From Geminicoccaceae bacterium (GTDB lineage: Bacteria > Pseudomonadota > Alphaproteobacteria > Geminicoccales > Geminicoccaceae): a stretch of 57,798 bases of DNA. The stretch is from positions 1-57,798 of the forward strand of contig JANXAZ010000019.1 in NCBI GenBank assembly GCA_025062095.1. Reading direction: 5' to 3'. This document shows positions 35,765-43,912 of the stretch, one piece after another; the stretch's first letter is position 1, and every line of letters begins with the position of its first letter. Under the pieces are notes generated by a model that made no database searches, was not told the DNA's origin, and saw only the letters and a program-made list of their open reading frames with translations. The translations under genes and the position numbers were made by a program.

Positions 35765-35839
35765 CGTCGAGCCTCCCCGGGACCGACCCGTCGGAATCCA
35801 TCCACGCGATTCGTACGCGGGAACGGCGCGCGCGGATCG

Positions 35840-36223
35840 CTAACTCCGGGGGCGCTCGCGGATCGCGAGGATCTCGGGGATCCCGCGGCCGCCGTGCGCC
35901 TCGGGCTTGCGGATGCGCACCCGGCACCGCTCGACGCGCGGATCCTCGAAGCATTTGGCGAAGACGTCCTCGACCAGTTGCTCCAAGAGCTCGGTGTGCG
36001 GCCGCGCGGGCCAGGTCTCGACGAGCCAGCGGTAGATCCGATCGTAGTCGAGACAATCGGCGAGGCTCGTGCCCTCGAAGCGGTCGAGCCGACGCCACAG
36101 CTCGACGTCGACGAGAATGCGCTGCGGCCGCTCCCGCTCGTGCGGATAGACCCCGAGCCGCACCCGAAGGGGCACGTCGCGCAAGGCCAGGCACTGCCAG
36201 TTCCCCCTCTCCGGTCCCTCCAT
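35840..36223 (-). CDS. folB: Dihydroneopterin aldolase
   Basis: 127 residues. Cleaves dihydroneopterin to 6-hydroxymethyl-dihydropterin, shared by folate and H4MPT synthesis. LGVYPHERERPQRILVDVEL carries the conserved Glu, DCLDYDRIYRWLVE the Tyr-containing segment, HTELLEQLVEDVF a helix, and RVRIRKPEA the catalytic lysine. GGGGGAGG lies upstream of ATG 36223. Same strand as the TPR gene, 75 bases upstream of it; folK and folP lie within 3.5 kb. Confidence 0.93.
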   Translation of the reverse strand: MEGPERGNWQCLALRDVPLRVRLGVYPHERERPQRILVDVELWRRLDRFEGTSLADCLDYDRIYRWLVETWPARPHTELLEQLVEDVFAKCFEDPRVERCRVRIRKPEAHGGRGIPEILAIRERPRS

Positions 36224-36344
36224 CGCCCTCCCCCGCGCTCGCGATGCACGCCCCCTGCGGCGACCTCGCTGGTCGGCGGTGGCGTCGCGCTGCTATGGAG
36301 ATCGCATTCGGTTCCGGCAAGCGGAAGCGAAGGGGAGGCGGGAG

Positions 36345-37277
36345 ATGCGCTCCGCGGGCGTCCGGCGACGCGAGGTCCTCCTCGGCTCGGTGGCCCTGGC
36401 CGCGCCGCGTCCGAGCGCAGCCGAGCCCCTGCCGCTCGTCGCGATCGCCCCCGGCCTCTTCGTTCACGCGGGCGTGCACGAAGACTTCGCCCCCTCCAAC
36501 CGCGGCGGCATCGCCAATCTCGCCGTTCTTCTGGGCGAGGAAGCGGTGGCGGTGGTGGACGCGGGCGGAAGCCCGGCGCAGGCGCGCGATCTTCTGGCCG
36601 CGATCCGGGCGCGCACCGATCGGCCGATCCGCCATCTGATCCTCACCCACCACCATCCCGATCACGTCATGGGGGCCGGGGTCTTCCGCGCCGTCGGAGC
36701 GAGGATCTGGGGTCACGCCCGCCTCGAGGCCGCCCTTCGCGACCGCTTCGCGGTCTACCGCGCGGCCATGGAACGGCTCTTGGGCCCGGCGATCGCGGGG
36801 GCGGAGGCGGTTCCGATCGAGGAGACCGTGGCGATCGGAAAGCCGCGGCGGATCGATCTCGGCGGCCGGCCGCTCGAGCTCGTCGCCTGGCCCACGGCGC
36901 ACACGGACTGCGATCTCACCGTCTTCGATCTCGGCACCGACACCCTTCTCGCGGGCGATCTCCTCTTTTCGCGGCGCATGCCCGTGATCGACGGTTCGCT
37001 TCCGGGCTGGCTCGCGGTGATGGACGAGCTCGCCCGGATCCCCGCCGCCCGCGTCGTCCCCGGCCACGGCCCGGTTTCGGCTCCCTGGCCCGAGGCGCTC
37101 GGTCCGCAACGGCGCTATCTCGAGGAGCTCGCCGCCGCCGTGCGGCGGGCGATCCGCGCCGGTCGATCGCTTCCGGCGCTTTTGGCCGATCCGCCCCCGG
37201 CCGGAGACTGGCTGTTGTCGGAGGACAATCACCCGCGCAACATCACGGCTGCGTACAAGGAGCTTGAGTGGGAATGA
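36345..37277 (+). CDS. Quinoprotein relay system zinc metallohydrolase (SoxH-like MBL fold)
   Basis: 310 residues. N-terminus MRSAGVRRREVLLGSVALAAP is a Tat-type signal (VRRREVLLG). HHHPDHVMGAGVF is the MBL metal motif; THHHPDH, AHTDCD and VVPGHGPV supply the other metal ligands. The C-terminal helix ends DNHPRNITAAYKELE, a family hallmark. ATG 36345 with GGGGAGGCGGGAG upstream. The downstream SoxYZ-like gene overlaps by 4 bases (ATGA). This pair is known beside PQQ alcohol dehydrogenases and may transfer sulfur or electrons; its true substrate is unknown. Confidence 0.87.
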   Translation: MRSAGVRRREVLLGSVALAAPRPSAAEPLPLVAIAPGLFVHAGVHEDFAPSNRGGIANLAVLLGEEAVAVVDAGGSPAQARDLLAAIRARTDRPIRHLILTHHHPDHVMGAGVFRAVGARIWGHARLEAALRDRFAVYRAAMERLLGPAIAGAEAVPIEETVAIGKPRRIDLGGRPLELVAWPTAHTDCDLTVFDLGTDTLLAGDLLFSRRMPVIDGSLPGWLAVMDELARIPAARVVPGHGPVSAPWPEALGPQRRYLEELAAAVRRAIRAGRSLPALLADPPPAGDWLLSEDNHPRNITAAYKELEWE

Positions 37278-38086
37278 GCACGCATCCTCTGTCGCGGCGT
37301 CGCGTCCTCGTCTCGGTCGCGGCCGCGTCGATCTCGGCCCTTTCGGTTCCCGTCCGCGCCCAGAGCCAATGGGACGTCTTGCGCGAACTCTTCTTCGAGA
37401 ACCGTCCGGTCGCGGACGGCACCGGGGTGATCGAACTCGAAGCACCCGCGCGCGCCCACGATGCCGCCCTCGTCGAGGTCGCGGTGCGCGCCCTTTTGCC
37501 CCAGACCCCCGAGCGCTACGTCCGCGCCGTCCATCTCCTGATCGATCGCAACCCCGCCCCGCGCGCCGCCGTCTTCCGCTTCTCGCCCCGCACCGGCTCG
37601 GCCTCGATCGCGACCCGCATCCGCGTCAACGAATACACGCCCGTGCGCGCGGTGGCCGAGCTCGACGACGGGACGCTGTTCACGGTCGAGCGCTTCGTCA
37701 AGGCCTCGGGCGGCTGCTCGGCGCCGGCTTCCAAGGACAAGGAGGTGGCTTACGCCCGGATCGGCAAGATGAAACTCGTGCAGCCCGAAAAGTTGACCTT
37801 CGGTGCTCCCAACGAGCTCCGGCTGTTGATCAGCCACCCGCAATATTCCGGGATGCAGATCGACCAGTTGACTCGCAATTGGATTCCGGCGGATCATCTC
37901 GAAACGATCCGGATCACCTGGAACGACGAGCCCGTTCTCGAGATCGAGGCCGACATCTCGCTCTCCGAGGATCCGATGATCGCCTTTCACCTGGTACCCG
38001 AAGGGCCGGGCACGCTGCGGGTGGAGGCCTCCGACATCAAGGGCCGGCGCTTCGTCCAGACCTGGCAGCTGGGCGCGGGCGCGTGA
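37274..38086 (+). CDS. Quinoprotein dehydrogenase-associated SoxYZ-like carrier
   Basis: 270 residues, exported by a Tat-like leader (MSTHPLSRRRVLVSVAAASI). It fuses a SoxY-like domain (MELEAP-type strand, RVNEYTPVRAVAELDDGTLF, then KASGGCSAPASKDKEVAYA with the single carrier cysteine) to a SoxZ-like C-terminal domain (SHPQYSGMQIDQLTR, WNDEPVLEIEADISLSEDP). In SoxYZ the cysteine carries sulfur intermediates; here the cargo is unknown. ATG 37274 is preferred to the GTG at 37268 because of the ATGA coupling with the MBL gene. folK follows with GTGA overlap. Confidence 0.87.
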   Translation: MSTHPLSRRRVLVSVAAASISALSVPVRAQSQWDVLRELFFENRPVADGTGVIELEAPARAHDAALVEVAVRALLPQTPERYVRAVHLLIDRNPAPRAAVFRFSPRTGSASIATRIRVNEYTPVRAVAELDDGTLFTVERFVKASGGCSAPASKDKEVAYARIGKMKLVQPEKLTFGAPNELRLLISHPQYSGMQIDQLTRNWIPADHLETIRITWNDEPVLEIEADISLSEDPMIAFHLVPEGPGTLRVEASDIKGRRFVQTWQLGAGA

Positions 38087-38622
38087 ACGGCGAGGAAGAA
38101 CGAGCGGGGATCCGCCGCGCGGTCGTCGCCTTGGGCGCGAACCTGGGGGAACCGCGGCGCACCTTCGAAGCCGCGCTTTCGCTGCTCGCCGAAGAAGCCG
38201 GCCGGATCCTCGCCCGCTCGCGATGGATCCTCACCCCGGCGCTCGTGCACCCTTGCGATCCCGTGCGCGAGCATCCGCCCTATCTCAACGGCGTGGTCGT
38301 GCTCGCCACCACCCTTTCCGCGGAAGCTCTCCTGGCGGTGCTGCACGGGATCGAGCGCGCCTTGGGGCGCGATCGCAACCGCGAGCTCTTGCCCTGGCAA
38401 CCGCGCCTGCTCGACCTCGACCTCGTCGCCCTCGAAGACGAAGTCCGCCTTCCCCCGGCCCGCCCCGTCCTGCCGCATCCGCGCATGCACGAGCGCGCCT
38501 TCGTGCTCGCCCCTTTGTGCGAGCTCTGGCCCGACTGGCGCCATCCCCTCCTCGGGCGCACGGCCGCGGAGCTCTTGGCCGCGCTCGCCGACCCGCGCCC
38601 GCCTCTCGGCGCTCAGGGGTGA
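38083..38622 (+). CDS. folK: 6-hydroxymethyl-7,8-dihydropterin pyrophosphokinase
   Basis: 179 residues. Activates hydroxymethyl-dihydropterin as the diphosphate. VVALGANLGEPRRTFEAAL, PYLNGVVVL, RNRELLPWQPRLLDLDLVAL (with the ATP-binding Arg/Trp and the metal-binding aspartates) and PHPRMHERAFVLAPL are all canonical. GTG start overlapping the SoxYZ-like stop shows folate and PQQ-accessory genes share one transcript. The last ten bases overlap the end of the convergent folP. Confidence 0.94.
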   Translation: MNGEEERAGIRRAVVALGANLGEPRRTFEAALSLLAEEAGRILARSRWILTPALVHPCDPVREHPPYLNGVVVLATTLSAEALLAVLHGIERALGRDRNRELLPWQPRLLDLDLVALEDEVRLPPARPVLPHPRMHERAFVLAPLCELWPDWRHPLLGRTAAELLAALADPRPPLGAQG

Positions 38623-39470
38623 GCGGAAGCGGGCGCATCCGGCAGCGGCCAAGCGCAGCGCCGCGCCGTCTCGAGGAACTGGACCATCATCTTGGGGGCG
38701 TGGGTGCGCACGTAGAGCGCGCCCCGCGCGACCGCGACGAGCGCCGCGAGCTGGGAGATCGGATCGCGCTCGGCCAGCGGCACCTTCAAGACGCCTTTGC
38801 GCGAGATCGCGACCATGAGCGGGATCGGGCGGAAACGCGCCACGAGCCGCTCGAAGTCCCGCAACAGCCGGAAGGTGTCCTCCGGATCGTGGCTCAAGAA
38901 AGCGCTCCAGCCGGGATCGAGGATCAACCGTTCGGCCGGGATGCCGCGCGACAAGGCGAAGTCGACCCGCGCGGCCAAGAAATCCCCCACCTCGCGCACC
39001 ACGTCCGCATAGCGCCGTTCGCTCGGTGTCACGTGCGGCAAGGGCCCGTCTTTGGCGTGCATGAGCACGAGGAACGCACCGTGCTCGCGCACGACGTCGG
39101 CGAGCGCGGGTTCGGCGCGCAGGGCCGAGGTGTCGTTGATCATCCGCGCACCCGAGGCGAGACAGCGCGCCGCCGTGGCGGCGTGATAGGTGTCGATCGA
39201 CACGAAGGCCTCGGGCGCGAGGGCCGCGACCACCGGTTCGATGCGCGCGAGCTCTTCTTCGGCGGTGATCGGCCGGCGCCCGGGGGCGGTCGATTCGCCC
39301 CCGATGTCGATCAGATGCGCTCCGTCCGCGAGCATCTGCCGCGCCGCCGCGATCGCCGCCTCGGCGGCGAGAAACCGCCCGCCGTCGGAGAAGCTGTCGG
39401 GGGTGACGTTGACGATCCCCATGATCCAGGGCGGGGGCGGGGGGAAGAGGGTGAGCGTGGTCGTGCCCAT
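38613..39470 (-). CDS. FolP-type dihydropteroate synthase, divergent
   Basis: 285 residues. The N-terminus is canonical (IMGIVNVTPDSFSDGGRFL, LIDIGGESTAPG, SIDTYHA), but later motifs differ from ordinary FolP. ARMINDTSAL replaces the usual IND(V)SG, LILDPGWSAFLSHDPED replaces DPG.GF.K, and the end THAPKMMVQF stands where R.HDV is expected. The SRK motif is present (AISRKGVL). It may be a second pterin-coupling enzyme dedicated to H4MPT rather than folate. ATG 39470 has AAGGA five bases upstream; that ATG shares the CCATGG palindrome with the start region of the divergent kinase. Confidence 0.87.
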   Translation of the reverse strand: MGTTTLTLFPPPPPWIMGIVNVTPDSFSDGGRFLAAEAAIAAARQMLADGAHLIDIGGESTAPGRRPITAEEELARIEPVVAALAPEAFVSIDTYHAATAARCLASGARMINDTSALRAEPALADVVREHGAFLVLMHAKDGPLPHVTPSERRYADVVREVGDFLAARVDFALSRGIPAERLILDPGWSAFLSHDPEDTFRLLRDFERLVARFRPIPLMVAISRKGVLKVPLAERDPISQLAALVAVARGALYVRTHAPKMMVQFLETARRCAWPLPDAPASAHP

Positions 39471-40155
39471 GGCGTCCTTCTCGAACGAAGCGGGACCGGC
39501 CCCGATCCCGCGCGCGATCGTCAAGCTCGGCGGCAGCCTCGCCGGAAGCCCCCGGCTCGATCCTTGGCTGCGGGCGATCGCCGAGGCGCCCGAACCGCGG
39601 CTGCTCGTGCCGGGAGGCGGTCCCTTCGCGGATGCGGTGCGCGCGCTCCAACCGCGCCTCGGCTTCGACGATCGGGTGGCGCACGGCGCCGCCGTTCTCG
39701 CGATGCAGCAATATGCGCTCTGGCTCGCCGCCCGCGAACCCCGGCTCGTGCCGGTCGAGCGGGAAGAGGAGATCGCGCGGGCGGCGCGCGCGGGTCGTGC
39801 GATGCTCTGGCTTCCCTGGGCGATGGCCGGCCGCGACGCGACGATCGAAGCCTCCTGGCGGATCACCTCCGACAGCCTCGCGCTTCTGCTCGCGATCCGG
39901 CTCGGCGTCCCGGAGCTCCTGCTCGTCAAGGCGGCGGCGCTGCCCGAAGGACCGGTCGCCCTCGCCGCCCTCGCCGAGGAAGGGATCCTCGATCCGGCCT
40001 TCCCCGAGCTCGCGCGCGGCTATCGCGGGCGGATCCGCCTCGCCCGTGCCGAGAGGCCCGAGACCCTGGGAGAAGGCGGGCTCGAGCCCGAGCGCCCGCC
40101 CTTGCGCTCGAGGGCGGGCGCTCCCAAGCTCGAAGAAGACGAGGCGAAGCGATGA
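39457..40155 (+). CDS. MfnE-like amino acid kinase superfamily protein
   Basis: 232 residues. The N-terminus PRAIVKLGGSLAGSPRLDPW holds the kinase lysine and glycine loop, with LLVPGGGPFADAVRALQ and ITSDSLALLLAIRLGVPELLLVKAAAL. It belongs to the family of MfnE, which phosphorylates aminomethylfuran phosphate to the diphosphate in methanofuran synthesis. Possible starts are GTG 39457 (AGAGG six bases upstream, chosen), GTG 39463 and ATG 39469. It is coupled to the flavoprotein gene by ATGA and transcribed divergently from folP with overlapping 5' ends. Assignment rests on family and context. Confidence 0.85.
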   Translation: MVVPMASFSNEAGPAPIPRAIVKLGGSLAGSPRLDPWLRAIAEAPEPRLLVPGGGPFADAVRALQPRLGFDDRVAHGAAVLAMQQYALWLAAREPRLVPVEREEEIARAARAGRAMLWLPWAMAGRDATIEASWRITSDSLALLLAIRLGVPELLLVKAAALPEGPVALAALAEEGILDPAFPELARGYRGRIRLARAERPETLGEGGLEPERPPLRSRAGAPKLEEDEAKR

Positions 40156-40739
40156 GCGATCCCCGCGAGGCCCTCGAGGAGCGGGAGGAACGGCCGCGCC
40201 GGCCGCGGCTCGCCTGGGCGCTCACCGGCTCGGGCCACGATTTTCTCGCCTGTCTCGAGATCATCCGCCGCATCGGCGAGCTCGATCTCTTTCTCTCGAA
40301 AGCCGCGGCGGAAGTGATCTTCCTTTATACGCGCGAGCGCAAACCCTTCCCTTCCGGCATCCGGCTCATCCGCGACACGACCGCCTCCGCCCCGCCCGTG
40401 GGTCGCTTTTACGACGGCTGGTACCACACGCTGGTCGTGGCACCCGCGACCTCGAACACGGTGGCCAAGTTCGTCTGCGGCATTTCCGATACGCTCGTGA
40501 CCAACGTCTTCGCCCAGGCCGGGAAGTGCCGGATCCCGATCATCGTCTACGCGTGCGACACCAAGCCCGTGCACGACAGCATGGCGCCGCACCGCATGGT
40601 GCGCTTGTGGCCGCGCCGCATCGATCTCGAGAACACGGCGCGGCTCAAGGAGTTCGAAGGGGTGACGGTGGTCGAGGACACGGCCGCCCTCGCGGCCGCG
40701 GTCGACGCCCGGCTCGCCGAGGTGGCCCGCGAAGGGTGA
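40152..40739 (+). CDS. DmrB-like dihydromethanopterin reductase flavoprotein
   Basis: 195 residues of the archaeoflavoprotein/DmrB type, which reduces dihydromethanopterin to H4MPT. Visible: LAWALTGSGHDFLACLEII (FMN phosphate loop), ELDLFLSKAAAEVIFLY, APATSNTVAKFVCGISDTL, NVFAQAGKCRIPIIVYACD, and KPVHDSMAPHRMVRL. Members of this family carry FMN and, in characterised ones, an iron-sulfur cluster; C-containing spots are present but I cannot confirm the cluster. ATG overlaps the upstream stop (ATGA). The N-terminal 18 residues are charged. It is probably the last step of the cofactor pathway. Confidence 0.85.
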   Translation: MSDPREALEEREERPRRPRLAWALTGSGHDFLACLEIIRRIGELDLFLSKAAAEVIFLYTRERKPFPSGIRLIRDTTASAPPVGRFYDGWYHTLVVAPATSNTVAKFVCGISDTLVTNVFAQAGKCRIPIIVYACDTKPVHDSMAPHRMVRLWPRRIDLENTARLKEFEGVTVVEDTAALAAAVDARLAEVAREG

Positions 40740-40855
40740 CCCTTCGGACGCGCGCGGCCCGCGCGCGAACCGGATCGGGGAGACGGGATCCGGGCCCGCG
40801 GCGCGCCTTCCGTTCTTCGGCGGGGGCGGGGACGGGAAGGATCGGATAAGAAAGT

Positions 40856-42586
40856 TTATGGTAAAAGCGGCTCGCCCGCGCCGGATCGGTTCGCCGGACG
40901 CTCGGCGAGGACCAGCTCGGCCACGCGGTAATGGCCGTGCTCGAACAGCGGCACGACGCGGATCCGCGGCTCGCGCCACACCCAGGTCTCGTAGAAGTGA
41001 CGCCGCTTGGCCACCTTCTCGACGATGCCGAACGCCCAGGCGCGCAGACCGGCGAACGGCAGATGGGCGACGAGCCGACGGACGTTGGCGATCGCGGGAT
41101 TGGCCTCGAAGCCGACATAGATCCACGGTCGCGGCACGCGGGCGAGCGCATCGAAATCGAGCAGGATCCCATCGCCGTAAAAGCGCCGGTCTTTCTCGTC
41201 GAGAACCGTCACCGAGCGCCGATAGTGACTGCGCTCCACGCTGTGGATGCGACGATGCGGATAAACGACCCTCAAATAATGGTAATCCGAATGATGCCAA
41301 GCCGTGAGCAGCGTGTATCCGTCCCGATATTCGCGATCGAGGGTCGCGATCACGGTGTCGAGTTGATCGGCCTCGACCTCGTGTTCCAAGAAGGGCTGGG
41401 CGGCGCGGCCGAGAACCCCCGCCGTCACCACGAAGACGGCGAAGGCGAGCAGCGCCCGGCCGGGACGCGCGCCGAGCCGCGCCGCGAGCGCACCGATCCC
41501 CAGACATCCCAGGCCCAGAAGAGGTACGAGGTTGACGAGGAGATACCGGGTCTCGACATCGGCCAACAGGAGATAGACCGCCCCGGTGGCGAAGGCGAAC
41601 CACACGAGGAAGAAGACCGCTTCGACCCGCGGACGATGCAACGGAACCACCGGGAAGATCGCGAGGAGCGGACCGACGGCCATCACGCCCGCGTAGAGCC
41701 GGACCGCCCAGGGCGCGTGTTCCGTACCGGCTATGCCGTAGACCCAGAAATAAGCCGAAGGTGCGATCCCGAGCAGGACGAGGGCGGCGAGCGAGAGGGA
41801 GACGGCGAGGCCCCCGACGAGAACGCCGCGCGCGAGCACGCGGCCGAAAGGGAACCGCCAGCCGCGGAAGAGAAGAAGCGTCGCCCCGAGGGTCAAAGGC
41901 GCCAGAAGAAAAGCGTTGCGGGTGAGCGCCACCGCGACGAGAGCGACGGCGGCGAGCGTCGACCAGGGCAGCGCCCGCCGGATCTCCGGGGCTTCGAGGC
42001 TGCGCACGAAAGCGTAGAGTGCGAGGCTCGTCGCGAGCAGAGCCGGACTTTCCGGAAGGGTCTTGCCGACCAGCCACACCAGGACCGGGCTCGTGGCCAG
42101 GAGCGGAACGGCGAGCGCCATTTCCGCGCGCCAGGTGACGAGGCGCCGGACCGTGGCCGTCCCGAGCAGGATCGCGGCGAGCGCGAAGAAAGCGTACAGA
42201 GCGGCGAGGAGCTGCACGGCGGCACCACCCGGACCGCGAAGCGCGAAGATCGCCCGCGCGATCAGAAGATGCAAAATCCGCGAGACGTAGAACGGATAGG
42301 CCGGTGCTCCTCGGGGATCGAGAAGAGTCCGAACGTCCGCGTAAGCGGCGAGATAGAGATAAAGCCCTTCGTCCGGATGATGGCGGGCGTCGAGCGCGAG
42401 GAACGACCAGAGAACGAGCGCGCACAGCGCGAAAAACAGGAGAGAAATCTTCCGGAACGCGAAAGCCGCAACGAGAGAGCGGTCGGCTGCGGGCGAGAAG
42501 AGCTCGGAACGGATCACGAGGAGGCTCCGCGCGCGGATCCCGGAGAAGGATGCCAGACGATGTGCGATTCGGTGCGACCGCGTCAC
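40856..42586 (-). CDS. GT39-like integral membrane glycosyltransferase
   Basis: 576 residues with a long N-terminal tail and about eleven membrane segments. The first periplasmic loop carries LDARHHPDEGLYLYLAAYAD, the acidic pair expected in GT-C enzymes. A soluble C-terminal region of about 170 residues includes AWHHSDYHYLRVVYPHRR. ATG at 42586; an internal GTG before RSELFSP is also possible. It lies between the C1 cluster and the DNA-repair pair and is divergent from the exonuclease gene. Substrate unknown; similar in type to 2451-4112. Confidence 0.75.
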   Translation of the reverse strand: MTRSHRIAHRLASFSGIRARSLLVIRSELFSPAADRSLVAAFAFRKISLLFFALCALVLWSFLALDARHHPDEGLYLYLAAYADVRTLLDPRGAPAYPFYVSRILHLLIARAIFALRGPGGAAVQLLAALYAFFALAAILLGTATVRRLVTWRAEMALAVPLLATSPVLVWLVGKTLPESPALLATSLALYAFVRSLEAPEIRRALPWSTLAAVALVAVALTRNAFLLAPLTLGATLLLFRGWRFPFGRVLARGVLVGGLAVSLSLAALVLLGIAPSAYFWVYGIAGTEHAPWAVRLYAGVMAVGPLLAIFPVVPLHRPRVEAVFFLVWFAFATGAVYLLLADVETRYLLVNLVPLLGLGCLGIGALAARLGARPGRALLAFAVFVVTAGVLGRAAQPFLEHEVEADQLDTVIATLDREYRDGYTLLTAWHHSDYHYLRVVYPHRRIHSVERSHYRRSVTVLDEKDRRFYGDGILLDFDALARVPRPWIYVGFEANPAIANVRRLVAHLPFAGLRAWAFGIVEKVAKRRHFYETWVWREPRIRVVPLFEHGHYRVAELVLAERPANRSGAGEPLLP

Positions 42587-42675
42587 CGGCCCGTGTCATA
42601 TCCGGGTACCAGCGGTCCGAGGAGCGGACGCAGAAGACGCGGGACGTGTGATCGCCGCGCCACGCGGGCCGCACC

Positions 42676-43692
42676 GTGAGCCGCTTCGCCTGGCTGGAGC
42701 CGCGCCCGGAAGGGCTCTTCGTCCGCCCGGGCGGCTTCTTCCTCGATCCCCTGCGGGCCGTCGCGCGCGCGGTGATCAGCCACGGCCACGGCGACCACGC
42801 GCGCCCGGGCCACGGCGAGGCGATCGCCACGCCCGAGACCTGCGCGATCCTGGAAGCACGCTACGGCCGCGAGGCCTTCGGCCGGCTGCGCCCCTTGCCG
42901 CTCGAGACCCCGATCGAACTCGGCGAGGTCTCCTTGTGGTTCGCCCCCGCCGGGCACGTGCTCGGCTCGGCCCAGATCGTCCTCGAGCATCGGGGCACGC
43001 GCGTGGTCTGGTCGGGCGATTACAAGCGCCGAGCGGATCCCACCTGCGCTCCCTTCCGCCTCGTGCCCTGCGATCTGTGGATCACGGAAGCCACGTTCGG
43101 CCTTCCCGTCTTCCGCCACCCCCCGGCCGAGGGCGAGATCGCCGAGCTCTTGCGCGCGCGCGAGGCGAACCCCGAGCGGGCGATCGTCGTCGGTGCCTAC
43201 GGCCTGGGCAAGGCCCAACGGCTGATCGCCCTGCTGCGCCGCGCCGGCTACGACCGCCCGATCTTCCTGCACGGCGCCCTTCTTCCTCTGTGCGCCCTTT
43301 ACGAACGGCTCGGCGTGCGCCTGGAGCCGCTCCTGCCGGCCACGACGACCGAGCGCGGGCGCATCCGGCGCGAGCTCGCAGGCGAGATCGTCCTCGCCCC
43401 CCCTTCCGCTCTCGCCGACCGTTGGATCCGGCGCCTGCCGGATCCGCTTCTCGCCTTCGCCTCGGGTTGGATGCGGATCAAGCAGCGGGCCAAGCGGCGC
43501 GGGGTGGAGCTCCCGCTCGTGATTTCCGACCACGCCGACTGGGACGAGCTCCTCGCCACCTGCGGGGAGGTCGGAGCCGAGGAGATCTGGATCACCCACG
43601 GCCGCGAGGAAGCGCTGATCCACGTTCTGAGCCGACGCGGCATCCGCGCGCGGCCGCTCGCGCTTTCCGGCTACGAGGAGGAGACCGACTGA
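42676..43692 (+). CDS. Ligase-associated MBL-fold DNA exonuclease
   Basis: 338 residues of the beta-CASP-type MBL family usually encoded beside a bacterial ATP-dependent DNA ligase. HGHGDHARPGHG provides the metal motif, AGHVLGSAQIVLEH and WSGDYKRRADPTCAPF the next ligands, ITEATFGLP and VISDHADWDEL the later conserved His/Asp, and ITHGREEALI the C-terminal region. GTG start at 42676. The next gene on this strand is unrelated (lactonase-like), and the ligase comes third, so the usual pair is split. A strong hairpin follows the stop. Confidence 0.9.
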   Translation: MSRFAWLEPRPEGLFVRPGGFFLDPLRAVARAVISHGHGDHARPGHGEAIATPETCAILEARYGREAFGRLRPLPLETPIELGEVSLWFAPAGHVLGSAQIVLEHRGTRVVWSGDYKRRADPTCAPFRLVPCDLWITEATFGLPVFRHPPAEGEIAELLRAREANPERAIVVGAYGLGKAQRLIALLRRAGYDRPIFLHGALLPLCALYERLGVRLEPLLPATTTERGRIRRELAGEIVLAPPSALADRWIRRLPDPLLAFASGWMRIKQRAKRRGVELPLVISDHADWDELLATCGEVGAEEIWITHGREEALIHVLSRRGIRARPLALSGYEEETD

Positions 43693-43704
43693 GCGAGCAC
43701 GGCA

Positions 43705-43737
43705 CCGGACCGGACGGGGACGCCCCGTCCGGTCCGG
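43705..43737 (+). terminator. Perfect 15-bp stem hairpin after the exonuclease gene
   Basis: Left arm CCGGACCGGACGGGG (43705-43719), loop ACG, right arm perfectly complementary (43723-43737), 12 bases after the stop. No T tract follows, so it may stabilise the RNA or act with Rho. Confidence 0.55.
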
Positions 43738-43912
43738 CCGAGGTACAGGGAGGCTGAACAGACTTTTCTCGTTTAGGCTCCGCGCGGGCGCGGGCGAACC
43801 GCGGCACGTGCAACCGTCGCATCCTTTCGTGCATGGGCCGGCTTTCGCGCTCTGCCGGTGCGCGCGGGAGCGTGCTAGCGCTCGCGCGGAAAAGGACGGG
43901 AGGCAGGGGGCG

